The notes under the pieces: generated by a model
Database searches by the model: none
The model's input: the letters and a program-made list of their open reading frames with translations, nothing else
What the model was told of the DNA's origin: nothing
Program-made: the position numbers and the translations under genes
Source: Clostridiales bacterium
GTDB taxonomy: Bacteria; Bacillota; Clostridia; Oscillospirales; Oscillospiraceae
Direction of reading: 5' to 3'
DNA length: 44,564 bases
NCBI GenBank assembly: GCA_012729975.1
Contig: JAAYBW010000115.1
Coordinates: 1-44,564 of the forward strand
Shown: positions 8,707-18,206 of the stretch, one piece after another
Layout: every line of letters begins with the position of its first letter
How positions within the stretch are numbered: position 1 is the stretch's first letter

Positions 8707-9885
8707 TCAGCCGAGCTCGTTTATTCCCTGGATAATAGCGCTCCAGGAGGGCGCGGATTGTTCGGCGGACTCGGCGAAGAATTCGCCCTCGGCGACTACC
8801 ACATTTCCGTCCTTGTCATAGAGAGGACCGTCAAAGACATGGATTTCGCCGGAAACAATCTTCGCGGCCGCGGCGTCAATGGCGGACTGAGTGCCCTCGG
8901 CGGCGATTGCGGTGTTAAGCGGGCTCAGATAAACGGCGCCATCGGCATAACCCTTGCACCAATCGGTATCAATGGGTTCGTCTTTTACAACGGCGCTTAC
9001 AGCGTACTTAAGGTATATGCTCCAATCAGCGCGGGCCGAGATAAGCGAAGCTTTGGGGGCGGCGGAAATCATATCGGCATTGTAACCGACCTGCCATACA
9101 CCGTTAGCCTCAGCTGTGGTGGCAGGGGCGGTGGAGTCGGAGTGCTGGGAAATAACGTCGCAGCCGCCGTCAATGAGAGCCTGTGCTACCTGGGCCTCAA
9201 CCGTAGGATCGTTCCAGGAGTTGACATACATTACGTCCATGGTGACATCGGGATTGACGCTCTTCGCGCCGAGATAGAACGCGGTGAATCCGGATATCGG
9301 CTCAGCGAAAGCAAAGGCGGCGACATAGCCGAGTTTGTTGGTTTGTGTTTTAAGACCGGCGGCAATTCCGGCAAGATAGCGGGCTTCAAAAATGGAAACG
9401 AAATAGTTATGCATGTTGGGCAGACCGGAGCCGGCAGCCTGGTAGCCTGTGGCATGGCAGAACTCAACGTCTGGGTATTCGGCCGCAACTGTGAGGCAGT
9501 AGGGCTCGAATCCGAAGCTAGTGGCAAAGATTATGTTGCAGCCGGCTTCAACCAGTTCGCGAAGAGCGGTTTCACACTCGGAACCTTCGGCGACATTGAA
9601 CTTATTAATGACCTGTGACTCACTCAGGCCGAGGTCTGCCATCATTTTCTGAGTGCCGAGGTCGTGGTTGAAAGTATAGCCCATGTCCGAAGGATCGCCT
9701 ATATGGACAAAGCCGACTTTGACATTGGAGAATGTCAGTCCGTTGCCGTCGGGGTCATCCGAGGGGGCGTTTGTAGCGGGAGCGTTTGTAGGCTCAGTGC
9801 CGCCGTTGCCGGGCTTGTTCGAGGAGCAGGCGACAAGAGAGAAAATCATAAGAATGCAAATAAGGAGAGCCAGAAGCTTTTTCAT
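8707..9885 (-). CDS. BMP-family substrate-binding lipoprotein
   Basis: Extracytoplasmic binding protein, 392 aa, for the importer encoded at 2302-5949. The lipoprotein signal is MKKLLALLICILMIFSLVAC with lipobox LVAC and Cys20. A Ser/Asn/Pro/Thr-rich linker follows, then the BMP fold (VGFVHIGDPSDMGYTF near the start of the domain, VFDGPLYDKDGNV near the end). GGAG lies 9 nt before the ATG. It is transcribed separately from the ATPase/permease operon, from its own promoter and with its own terminator. This suits the excess of binding protein over membrane complex. The ligand is probably a purine nucleoside, by family and by the xpt neighbour. Confidence 0.93.
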   Translation of the reverse strand: MKKLLALLICILMIFSLVACSSNKPGNGGTEPTNAPATNAPSDDPDGNGLTFSNVKVGFVHIGDPSDMGYTFNHDLGTQKMMADLGLSESQVINKFNVAEGSECETALRELVEAGCNIIFATSFGFEPYCLTVAAEYPDVEFCHATGYQAAGSGLPNMHNYFVSIFEARYLAGIAAGLKTQTNKLGYVAAFAFAEPISGFTAFYLGAKSVNPDVTMDVMYVNSWNDPTVEAQVAQALIDGGCDVISQHSDSTAPATTAEANGVWQVGYNADMISAAPKASLISARADWSIYLKYAVSAVVKDEPIDTDWCKGYADGAVYLSPLNTAIAAEGTQSAIDAAAAKIVSGEIHVFDGPLYDKDGNVVVAEGEFFAESAEQSAPSWSAIIQGINELG

Positions 9886-9932
9886 TTGTTATACTCCTTC
9901 AATAATAAATGCGGCAGTTTTACGCCTATAAT

Positions 9933-9974
9933 ACGCGAATATAAATATATCTGACGCGAATATAGAAATATCTG
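9933..9974 (-). repeat. tandem 21-bp direct repeat in the bmp leader
   Basis: Two adjacent 21-nt copies (9933-9953 and 9954-9974), identical at 19 of 21 positions. Each begins ACGCGAATATA and ends TATCTG on the plus strand. They lie just downstream of the predicted start point (about 9980) of the lipoprotein gene. The period is two helical turns, as expected for a pair of protein-binding sites on one DNA face. CGGCAG (minus strand, 9977-9972) and CTGCCG (9917-9912) could also close the leader RNA into a stem around the repeats. Confidence 0.75.
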
Positions 9975-9986
9975 CCGAACGCGATT

Positions 9987-10015
9987 ATTTTAATACACAG
10001 GCACCGTATTTGCAA
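9987..10015 (-). promoter_or_regulatory. SigA-type promoter of the BMP lipoprotein gene
   Basis: Minus strand TTGCAA (10010-10015), 17-nt spacer, TAAAAT (9987-9992). This gives a leader of about 95 nt. Confidence 0.6.
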
Positions 10016-10224
10016 GGTTTTTCGGAAAATAGAATAATTTTGTGCATAGTGTATAAGAAACGCATAATTATACAGGATTTAGTGGTACGCAATTAATACG
10101 ATACAAGAAAATGTGCCCGTGAATATTCGGAATTCGCCGAATTCTGTCTTTATCCGAATCCGGCAGAAACCGCGGAGTGTATCTGACGCCGGAATACGGT
10201 CCGCTCCGGCAGTCCGGTTTCGGC

Positions 10225-11025
10225 TTATTTTGAGGGGGTTGACTCAAGGCCCCACATATCAAACAGTTTGGCGTAAAAATGCGGCAGCGGATACTCCAGG
10301 GGAAGCTCAAGAAGATCGTTTGAGTAGGTCATACCGAACCTGGGTGTCTTAAACTGCTCGGCGAGCTCCGGAAGCTTTGCTGCGGGTACGGATAATATAA
10401 CTTCGTCATCACCGGCTCGGGCGCGCTCTCTGTCGCCCGGATCGGGAAATGTAAGCTGGTACTCACCTGAAAGTAAGGGAACGATAGTCGCATAGACGCA
10501 GGAATCGATACCGTCGAAAAAGCTCTTCAAGCATTCGCCGGTCATACCCTTGATTGCGCGAATGATAACGTTCATTTGAGCGGTATTTGAATAAATCACT
10601 GCGACATCGGGCTCAAAAGTACATTTTGTGAGCGGAGTAGTCACAACAGCCTTATACTTGTCAAGGGGCAGACGGGGAAATTCGGTGAAAAACGCGGCGG
10701 CTTTATCCGGATCCTTTATTCCGAGTATTTTTATGACCTCCGTGAAGGTAGGCTGTCCTGGTACGCATTCGACGCAGCCCAAAGCGATAAGCGGATTCCA
10801 GCACCAATGATCTTCCTTTGTCATCGCAACCGTCATGCCGCGGAAGCGGGTGAGGGCTGTGCATTGGCAAAAAGATATATGTTTGCCCAGGTCTTTTTTG
10901 GGGAATACGGCGTTTTCGGGTACATCCTCGAGCCTCTCGCAAAACTTCACCGCGATAGGGTGCGTATTGAGCCTGAGAGCAGTCTGAAGAGCTTCGCCCA
11001 TTCGATTATATTCGGCAGCTTCCAT
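10225..11025 (-). CDS. DUF169 family protein
   Basis: A 266-aa soluble protein of the uncharacterised DUF169 family, recognised by HPIAVKF near residue 22, a cysteine-rich stretch (FCQC, WCWN, LGCVECVPG between about residues 52 and 89), and the C-terminal FKTPRFGMTYSN region. The clustered cysteines hint at a metal or cofactor site, but no function is established. AAGGAG lies about 8 nt before the ATG. It has its own promoter and no co-transcribed partner in the window: the M3 peptidase gene diverges from it. Not evidently linked to the purine genes. Confidence 0.85.
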   Translation of the reverse strand: MEAAEYNRMGEALQTALRLNTHPIAVKFCERLEDVPENAVFPKKDLGKHISFCQCTALTRFRGMTVAMTKEDHWCWNPLIALGCVECVPGQPTFTEVIKILGIKDPDKAAAFFTEFPRLPLDKYKAVVTTPLTKCTFEPDVAVIYSNTAQMNVIIRAIKGMTGECLKSFFDGIDSCVYATIVPLLSGEYQLTFPDPGDRERARAGDDEVILSVPAAKLPELAEQFKTPRFGMTYSNDLLELPLEYPLPHFYAKLFDMWGLESTPSK

Positions 11026-11059
11026 ATATACATCTCCTTAATTATACCATTATGCACAG

Positions 11060-11088
11060 ATAATAACACCGGCCTGCGGCTAAGTCAA
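11060..11088 (-). promoter_or_regulatory. SigA-type promoter of the DUF169 gene
   Basis: Minus strand TTGACT (11083-11088), 17-nt spacer, TATTAT (11060-11065). Confidence 0.6.
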
Positions 11089-11121
11089 ATAACAGCGAAA
11101 AGCGGCGGTTGAATGTGGCGG

Positions 11122-11150
11122 TTGAAAAGAATACCCTCCGGTGTTAAAAT
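11122..11150 (+). promoter_or_regulatory. SigA-type promoter of the M3 oligopeptidase-rqcP unit
   Basis: TTGAAA (11122-11127), 17-nt spacer, TAAAAT (11145-11150). An in-frame ATG at 11113 lies upstream of this promoter and cannot be the start of the transcript it drives. This supports the start at 11197. Confidence 0.65.
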
Positions 11151-11196
11151 GATGGAAATAACCGCTGCCGTTGCAGGCAGCCGGGGAGGCTTATAC

Positions 11197-12906
11197 ATGG
11201 CGATTAAGTTTTCGGATATGCAATATAAACGACCGGATTTACAAAAGCTCAAGGAGAAGCTGGCTTCTGTGACCGGCGCGTTTTCTAAGGCGGCTTCCTT
11301 TGAAGAAGCCGAAAGGCTAATGCTGGAATTCGACAGGGAAAGCGGCCATTTTACCAGTATGTGCACATTGGCACTCATACGTCATCAGATGAATACGGAA
11401 GACAAATTTTATGAGGCGGAGACGGAATATTTTGACGAAGTCGTTCCCGAAGCCCAGGAAAGCCTTCAGGCGTGGACGCTCGAATTCATTAAAACGCCGT
11501 TTCGCAAGGAGTTTGAGGACAAATACGGCAGGCTGCTTTTTGTAAACGCCGAGATGGGACTTAAGACTTTTTCTCCCGCGATAATCTCCGAGCTGCAGTC
11601 TGAGAACGTGCTTATAACCGAATATGTCAGGCTTTTGGCATCCGCGCAGATCCCGTATGAAGGAGAGGTATACACCATATCGCAGCTTTCACCTATGAAG
11701 CAGCAGAATGATGACCGGCGACGCAGAGCGGCTTGGGAAGCGGAGGGGAAGTTTTACGAGTCCGTGGGCGAAAGGCTGGATTCTCTATATGATGAATTGA
11801 CAGCGCTTCGCACCGCGATGGCCAAAAAGATGGGTTACGTCAGCTATACACAGATGGGTTATTACAGAATGACCAGAAACTGCTACGATAAGGAAGATGT
11901 TGAACGCTTCAGAGATGCTGTCGTTAAATATATCGTACCGCTGGCCGAGAGTATATTTAAAAAACAGGCCCGGCGAATGGGCTTTGATTATCCCATGAGC
12001 TATGCTGATGCCGCGCTCGAATTCAGAAGCGGTAATCCGAAACCCAGGGGAACCGCGGACGATATTTTAAAGCAGGCGGGAAAATTCTACGCCGAGCTTT
12101 CCGCGGAAACAAAGGAATTTATCGAGTTTATGTATTCCGGCGAGCTCCTTGATGTGCTTTCGAGAAAAGGGAAGGCAGGAGGCGGTTTTTGTACCGAGAT
12201 AGCCGACTATGCCGCTCCTTTTATTTTCGCCAATTTTAACGGTACTCAGGGCGATGTTGAGGTCATGACTCACGAAGCCGGGCACGCCTTTGCCGCTTAC
12301 ATCGCCAGAGATATTGTCCCGGGGGATTTGAGGACACCGTCCATGGAATCGGCGGAGATACACTCAATGTCCATGGAATTCTTCGCCCGGCCCTGGGCTG
12401 AAGGATTTTTCGGCGATGACACGGAGAAATTTCTATATAGCCATCTTGCCTCCGCACTCAAATTTATACCTTACGGAACGATGGTGGATCATTTTCAGCA
12501 TCTGATGTACGCTAAGCCGGAACTAAAACCAAGTGATCGCCACGGTGTCTGGAGAGAGCTTATGACAATCTATATGCCTTGGATTGCGCTTGATGACGGC
12601 ACCCCCTTTTATAGTGACGCCAGAGCCTGGCAGCGCCAGAGTCATATTTACGAAGTTCCTTTTTACTATATAGACTACTGCCTCGCGCAGGCCGTAGCGC
12701 TTCAGTTCTGGGCGCTGGCCGATATCGATCGGGACGGCGCATGGCAGGCTTATATGCGTCTTATAAGGTGCGCAGGGAAAAAGACTTTTTCGGAACTGGT
12801 GGAGGTCGCCGGTCTGAAAAGTCCGTTTGGGGACGAAGGACTTAAAGAAGTGTGTGAGGCTGCCGAAAGAAGACTGGACGCATTTGATCAGTCAAAGCTT
12901 ATCTAA
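11197..12906 (+). CDS. M3 family oligoendopeptidase (PepF-like)
   Basis: Cytosolic zinc oligopeptidase, 569 aa from the preferred start, that cleaves short peptides internally. The zinc motif HEAGH is at residues 359-363. The downstream S-A-E-I-H-S-M-S-M-E-F segment supplies the third ligand (Glu) typical of M3. The frame stays open back to an ATG at 11113, but only the ATG at 11197 has a good ribosome site (GGGGAGG at 11183-11189). The promoter at 11122-11150 falls between the two. The 25-nt gap to rqcP implies co-transcription. Confidence 0.93.
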   Translation: MAIKFSDMQYKRPDLQKLKEKLASVTGAFSKAASFEEAERLMLEFDRESGHFTSMCTLALIRHQMNTEDKFYEAETEYFDEVVPEAQESLQAWTLEFIKTPFRKEFEDKYGRLLFVNAEMGLKTFSPAIISELQSENVLITEYVRLLASAQIPYEGEVYTISQLSPMKQQNDDRRRRAAWEAEGKFYESVGERLDSLYDELTALRTAMAKKMGYVSYTQMGYYRMTRNCYDKEDVERFRDAVVKYIVPLAESIFKKQARRMGFDYPMSYADAALEFRSGNPKPRGTADDILKQAGKFYAELSAETKEFIEFMYSGELLDVLSRKGKAGGGFCTEIADYAAPFIFANFNGTQGDVEVMTHEAGHAFAAYIARDIVPGDLRTPSMESAEIHSMSMEFFARPWAEGFFGDDTEKFLYSHLASALKFIPYGTMVDHFQHLMYAKPELKPSDRHGVWRELMTIYMPWIALDDGTPFYSDARAWQRQSHIYEVPFYYIDYCLAQAVALQFWALADIDRDGAWQAYMRLIRCAGKKTFSELVEVAGLKSPFGDEGLKEVCEAAERRLDAFDQSKLI

Positions 12907-12931
12907 ATGCGCATAAAGGAGAAAATGCAGG

Positions 12932-13174
12932 ATGAGACTTGATAAATACCTGAAGACAGCGCGTTTGTTAAAGCGCAGGACCGTGGCAAACGAGGCCTGC
13001 GACGCTGAGCGCGTCACGGTTAACGGGAAGGCCGCGAGAGCTTCATACGCGGTTAAGCCCGGAGACGTTATTGAGATTCGTTTCGGGCAAAAGACAACAA
13101 AAGTAGAGGTAGTAAGCGTTTCGGAAAACACCTCAAAGGCGGACGCACCCGCGATGTACAGGGAACTTGTGTAA
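12932..13174 (+). CDS. rqcP: S4-domain RNA-binding protein RqcP
   Basis: An 80-aa protein that is almost entirely an S4 RNA-binding domain: MRLDKYLKTARLLKRR at the N-terminus, then VTVNGKAARASYAVKPGDVI and FGQKTTKVEV. It matches RqcP (YabO), which helps RqcH add poly-alanine tails to stalled nascent chains on the free 50S subunit. The ATG follows an AGGAG-like site (AAGGAG at 12916-12921). It is co-transcribed with the M3 oligopeptidase. A strong terminator follows. Confidence 0.9.
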   Translation: MRLDKYLKTARLLKRRTVANEACDAERVTVNGKAARASYAVKPGDVIEIRFGQKTTKVEVVSVSENTSKADAPAMYRELV

Positions 13175-13216
13175 CATAAAAAGCACATTCGCATAAATGC
13201 GGATGTGCTTTTATCA
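13175..13216. terminator. bidirectional intrinsic terminator
   Basis: A 14-bp stem with one G-T pair (13179-13192 / 13199-13212) and a 6-nt loop, with T-rich flanks on both strands, lies between the convergent rqcP and HEAT-like genes. Confidence 0.88.
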
Positions 13217-13235
13217 AGAGAAGTGTTCAGATCGT

Positions 13236-13574
13236 TTATTTTTTCGCTTCTTTAAGGGTCAGGAGAGACTCCGATACTGCCTTTTTGAGCTCCTCTTTAT
13301 CATCGGGAATCCGCTCGGCAAGCCAGTGAAGTCTTGTCATTTGGCTGGAAATATCGTAACGGAGAGCTCCGAGACCCTGTATGGCCGCGAGCTTCACGCT
13401 GTCTTCTTTGCTGTTGAGCAAGTTCACAAGTATGTTGTAAGGTTCTTCGGACCTGCCGGTTCCGCAGGCTTCCGCTGCCTGACACACTGTTTCAATGTTT
13501 TTTGAGCCTGCCAACTTGCTTATTTTTTTCCACTGCTTTTTTTCCGCCAGCTTTAAAAGCTTGTTCTCTGCCAT
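13236..13574 (-). CDS. small HEAT-repeat-like helical protein
   Basis: A 112-aa basic, all-helical protein. Residues about 58-80 (DSVKLAAIQGLGALRYDISS) look like a HEAT/armadillo-type helix pair, and a preceding IETVCQAAEACG helix suggests at least two repeats. No catalytic motif, signal or membrane segment is seen. It is probably a protein-interaction module; the partner is unknown. The ribosome site is mediocre (AAAGG and GAAAG upstream of the ATG). It stands alone, ending at the shared terminator with rqcP. Confidence 0.7.
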   Translation of the reverse strand: MAENKLLKLAEKKQWKKISKLAGSKNIETVCQAAEACGTGRSEEPYNILVNLLNSKEDSVKLAAIQGLGALRYDISSQMTRLHWLAERIPDDKEELKKAVSESLLTLKEAKK

Positions 13575-13764
13575 CTTTCAGATCATCCTTTCGAGCATAC
13601 GTTTCTTTAATATGTATTTCGACAAAGATTGCCGTTTGCTTTCACAGTGTATGAATATATATCATTTTCCGCGGCGATGTCAAGATTAAATGACTATAAC
13701 GGTAAATTCTTAAAATAAAAAGCGGCACTACAGGTCAAAAACCTATCTGAAATCACCTGAAATA

Positions 13765-13773
13765 TGCTATAAT
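13765..13773 (+). promoter_or_regulatory. extended -10 promoter of the membrane-anchored protein
   Basis: TGC-TATAAT (13765-13773) is an extended -10 element with no good -35 hexamer. A second TATAAT is present at 13782-13787. Confidence 0.4.
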
Positions 13774-13819
13774 CGAAGCCGTATAATATGCGTATCCACA
13801 TGGCGGCAAAGGAGAAGAA

Positions 13820-14437
13820 ATGAAGATAAAGAATGAAAAGTTCGAGTACTGGCTGGAAAATATCTTTTGGTACCATTACAAATGGTACTATATAATCGGA
13901 CTTTTTGTGCTTACGCTGCTCATAGCATGGATTGTGACTATGGTTTCGCAGGTGAACTATGACTGGACTGTCGTTTACGCGCACAGGGGGACGGCCGATC
14001 CGGAAAACCTGTCAAAAATTACGGAGTATTATTCCGAGTATGCGGAAGACATTGATTTAAACGGTCGCGTCAGAGTGAAAGCCGTTGAAATCCTCCTGAC
14101 GGACACTCCGGAAGAACCGCTGTACGGTCCGCTCTCCGACAGCGATTATCTGGTATTCTTTATGGATGACTTTACGGCGGAAAAGTATACGCAGCTCGGC
14201 TATTTTGAGGAGCTCCCGAGCGGGATAAAGACTGTGTATATTTCTTCGCTTAATCTTTACGCGGCAGTTAATTACGCGCCTTATAGACCGCATGATAATT
14301 CCGAAAACGAATATTCCGTGTATACTGATACTGAAATGGCGGCTCTGAATGAGCTTATGTCCGAAAAACACGATAAAGCCGCCGTCTCGGCTATAACGGT
14401 TCTCGAAGCGCTCGGCAAAACACAGAACAGGGACTGA
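13820..14437 (+). CDS. single-TM membrane-anchored protein, unknown function
   Basis: A 205-aa protein. A short aromatic cytosolic tail (ENIFWYHYKWYY) leads into one membrane helix at about residues 25-44. An extracellular domain of about 160 residues follows, with alternating strands and helices and no cysteine. No catalytic motif is recognised. AAGGAG lies 6 nt before the ATG. The flavin oxidoreductase gene follows about 95 nt later on the same strand, with no terminator seen between, so they may be co-transcribed. Clostridial genomes carry many such proteins without assigned roles. Confidence 0.7.
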   Translation: MKIKNEKFEYWLENIFWYHYKWYYIIGLFVLTLLIAWIVTMVSQVNYDWTVVYAHRGTADPENLSKITEYYSEYAEDIDLNGRVRVKAVEILLTDTPEEPLYGPLSDSDYLVFFMDDFTAEKYTQLGYFEELPSGIKTVYISSLNLYAAVNYAPYRPHDNSENEYSVYTDTEMAALNELMSEKHDKAAVSAITVLEALGKTQNRD

Positions 14438-14532
14438 GCTGATCCGAGAGAAATATGATATATCGGCGCTGCCGGCCGAAAACGGCAGATACGGGCCATG
14501 CTCGGGAGCAGGCACGGGTATTGGAGGGACAT

Positions 14533-16440
14533 ATGATACCGGACAGGTACAGCGCTATATTCACTCCGATTAAACTCGGGCGGGTGACGGCAAAAAACCG
14601 GATCGAGGTTGGGCCGGCCGGCTGTTTTCTTACGGCGAGGGGCGGGGGAAACTCCGAGCAATATATGCAGTATATAAAACCTCTTGCCGCAGGCGGAGCC
14701 GCTATTGTAACGCAGGGAGTGTCTTCGGTCGATGAGCTTGGCTCGTCTTCAACCGGTCGCATTCTGAACGTCGGAAGCGACAGCTTTGTGCACGATCTGT
14801 ACGAGATTACAGAGTGTATACATTCGATGGGAGCATTGGCCAGTATAGAGCTCGTATGCAGCTGTTTTATGAGAGGAGAACCGCGTAAAACGGCAACAGA
14901 GACGTCTAAAGAGGATATAAGAGAGATATTCCGCCTTTTCGCCAACGGAGCAAAAAGGTGTGTACGCGCGGGCTTTGATATGATAATGATACACGGCGGA
15001 CACGGAAACGTCCCGGCTATGTTCTTTTCTCGTATGTACAATAAAAGGGCGGATGAGTACGGAGGCTCTTTTGAAAACAGATGCCGTTTTGCGGGGGATC
15101 TTCTCGACGCCATACGAAGCAGTGTCGGAGATGATCTTTCCATAGAATACAGGATTAGCGCCGAAGAGCTTATAGAGGGCGGTAGTGAGATACCCGAAAC
15201 GATAGATTTCGCCAAGACAATCGAAGATAAAATCGATTTAATACATGTAAGCCGCAGCTTACTCCACGTTGACAGCATACTGCCGGAAATGTTTCCGCCC
15301 GCGTATTACCCCCGCGCGATAAATCTGGACGCGGCGGAAAGATTTAAAAAAGAGCTCAGCATACCGGTGAGCGTTGTTGGAGGCTTTGATCTGGAGCACG
15401 CCGAAGCGGCGCTGAAATCCGGAAAGGTTGATGTAGTGGCTATGGTGAGGAATATGCTCGCCGACCCGTTTTGCGTAGAGAACTTAAGGCGCGGGCAGCC
15501 CGAAAAAACCAGGCCGTGTGTGCGCTGCAACTCCTGCATAGACAAGACTCATTCACATTTTCTTCCCGTGCGATGCGCCGTTAACGCCGTATTGGGACGC
15601 GAGACTCAGTTTCTCGCGAGGGAAACCGCGGCGCGGTTTTTAAAAAAGGTCGTTATCGCCGGGGGAGGTCCGGCCGGATTGGAGGCTGCCCGGGTTGCCT
15701 CTGGACGCGGACACAGAGTAGTACTGCTGGAGAAGACTGCTCAGCTTGGCGGGACACTCAACATCGCCTGCGCCGCGGACTTTAAGTATGATATGAAAAA
15801 GTATCTTGATTGGTCAATAAAAACCGTGCTCAGTGATCCGGGCATACAGGTGAAGCTCAATACTGCCGCGTCGAAGGAAACAATACTGGCTGAAGCTCCC
15901 GACGCGCTCATCGCGGCAGTCGGTTCCAAGCCGATAATTCCCGACATGCCCTCGGATAAAGCCGGGAAAACCGTTTGGGTGGGCGACGTAGAGCTCGGAC
16001 TGGTTGAGACCGGGGACAGGGTCGTTTTAGCGGGAGCGGGATTCACCGGCCTCGAAGCGGCTCTTTCGCTTGCGAGGAAAGGGAAGAAGGTTACGGTTAT
16101 CGATATGCTGCCTGAGGAAAAAATAGGCGCTGACGGCATTCACATAAGTGTTGTGGGGCTCAGGAAGCTTCTGGCGCGCGAAAACGTTTCGTTTATATGC
16201 TCTGTGAGACTTTGCGATGTTAATTCCGAAGGCGCTGTGGTGTCTGATTCAGACGGGAACAGGAAGGTCATCCCTTGTGACAGTGTCGTTTTATCACTGG
16301 GAGTCAGACCCGACACCGAAAACGCGGAGCAAATCGCCGGACTAGCCGCCGAAAGCTATATTATAGGAGACTGCAGCTCTGACGGCGGAACGCTCTATAA
16401 GGCCGTGCATTCCGCTTTTAATACAGCGATGCGCCTTTGA
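14533..16440 (+). CDS. NADH:flavin oxidoreductase with 4Fe-4S cluster (TMADH/FadH/BaiCD type)
   Basis: A 635-aa three-domain enzyme. The N-terminal old-yellow-enzyme barrel binds FMN, with H154-x-x-H157 in IHGGHGN and the family segment NKRADEYGGSFENR. Next comes a 4Fe-4S motif C329-x2-C332-x2-C335-x12-C348, the spacing of trimethylamine dehydrogenase. The C-terminal Rossmann domains begin at VVIAGGGPAGLEAARVA. Relatives reduce enoyl groups or oxidise amines; the substrate here cannot be read from sequence. The frame opens at 14455, but GGAGG at 14523-14527 serves the ATG at 14533 and the extra 26 residues look unlike protein. Monocistronic or coupled to the preceding TM protein. Confidence 0.9.
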   Translation: MIPDRYSAIFTPIKLGRVTAKNRIEVGPAGCFLTARGGGNSEQYMQYIKPLAAGGAAIVTQGVSSVDELGSSSTGRILNVGSDSFVHDLYEITECIHSMGALASIELVCSCFMRGEPRKTATETSKEDIREIFRLFANGAKRCVRAGFDMIMIHGGHGNVPAMFFSRMYNKRADEYGGSFENRCRFAGDLLDAIRSSVGDDLSIEYRISAEELIEGGSEIPETIDFAKTIEDKIDLIHVSRSLLHVDSILPEMFPPAYYPRAINLDAAERFKKELSIPVSVVGGFDLEHAEAALKSGKVDVVAMVRNMLADPFCVENLRRGQPEKTRPCVRCNSCIDKTHSHFLPVRCAVNAVLGRETQFLARETAARFLKKVVIAGGGPAGLEAARVASGRGHRVVLLEKTAQLGGTLNIACAADFKYDMKKYLDWSIKTVLSDPGIQVKLNTAASKETILAEAPDALIAAVGSKPIIPDMPSDKAGKTVWVGDVELGLVETGDRVVLAGAGFTGLEAALSLARKGKKVTVIDMLPEEKIGADGIHISVVGLRKLLARENVSFICSVRLCDVNSEGAVVSDSDGNRKVIPCDSVVLSLGVRPDTENAEQIAGLAAESYIIGDCSSDGGTLYKAVHSAFNTAMRL

Positions 16441-16445
16441 GTTGA

Positions 16446-16484
16446 ACGGAAAAGCCTCCCGGTGTGCCGGGAGGCTTTTTTGCG
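16446..16484 (+). terminator. intrinsic terminator
   Basis: A 13-bp GC-rich stem (16450-16462 / 16467-16479) with TGTG loop and a T6 tail follows the oxidoreductase. It lies 60 nt past the convergent groEL stop and probably serves that gene too (TTTTCCG on the minus strand). Confidence 0.9.
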
Positions 16485-16539
16485 GGTCAAGCGGTTATAC
16501 CTGTAGGAATTTTTATCTGAGTCTGCGCAAAAAGTCAGA

Positions 16540-18189
<1,650 letters not shown>

Positions 18190-18206
18190 TTATTATCTGT
18201 GCGGAA

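Larger units (their letters stand above)
9886..10224. other. 339-nt non-coding region with bmp promoter and palindromes
   Basis: No credible gene is seen. Reading leftwards on the minus strand it holds a GC-rich hairpin-prone block just after the DUF169 gene (GCCGGA 10188-10193 / TCCGGC 10205-10210). Next is a GAATTC-GCC-GAATTC palindrome (10130-10144), then the bmp promoter (9987-10015), and then the tandem 21-bp repeat in the bmp leader (9933-9974). No purine riboswitch core is present on either strand. Confidence 0.6.

Noticed and set aside
8758-9618. 286-codon plus-strand open frame opposite the BMP lipoprotein gene
   Set aside because: Glycine/valine-rich mirror of a well-supported gene, with no ribosome site or family motif.
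9886-10020. Purine riboswitch ahead of the BMP lipoprotein gene or xpt
   Set aside because: I looked for the conserved GTTTCTACC-type core and paired loops and did not find them; the xpt-operon leader is only about 20 nt.
11113-11196. Upstream ATG start for the M3 oligopeptidase
   Set aside because: Lies before the likely promoter and has no ribosome site; the ATG at 11197 has GGGGAGG.
14455-14532. Upstream ATG start for the flavin oxidoreductase
   Set aside because: The extra residues are unlike the family and overlap a hairpin-rich leader; GGAGG serves the ATG at 14533.
14391-15278. 295-codon minus-strand open frame opposite the flavin oxidoreductase
   Set aside because: Antisense to conserved catalytic motifs; low-complexity Ser/Arg-rich product without a start signal.
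14560-16440. Fe-S motif spacing of the flavin oxidoreductase as an anomaly
   Set aside because: C-x2-C-x2-C-x12-C differs from FadH but matches trimethylamine dehydrogenase, so it is normal for the superfamily.
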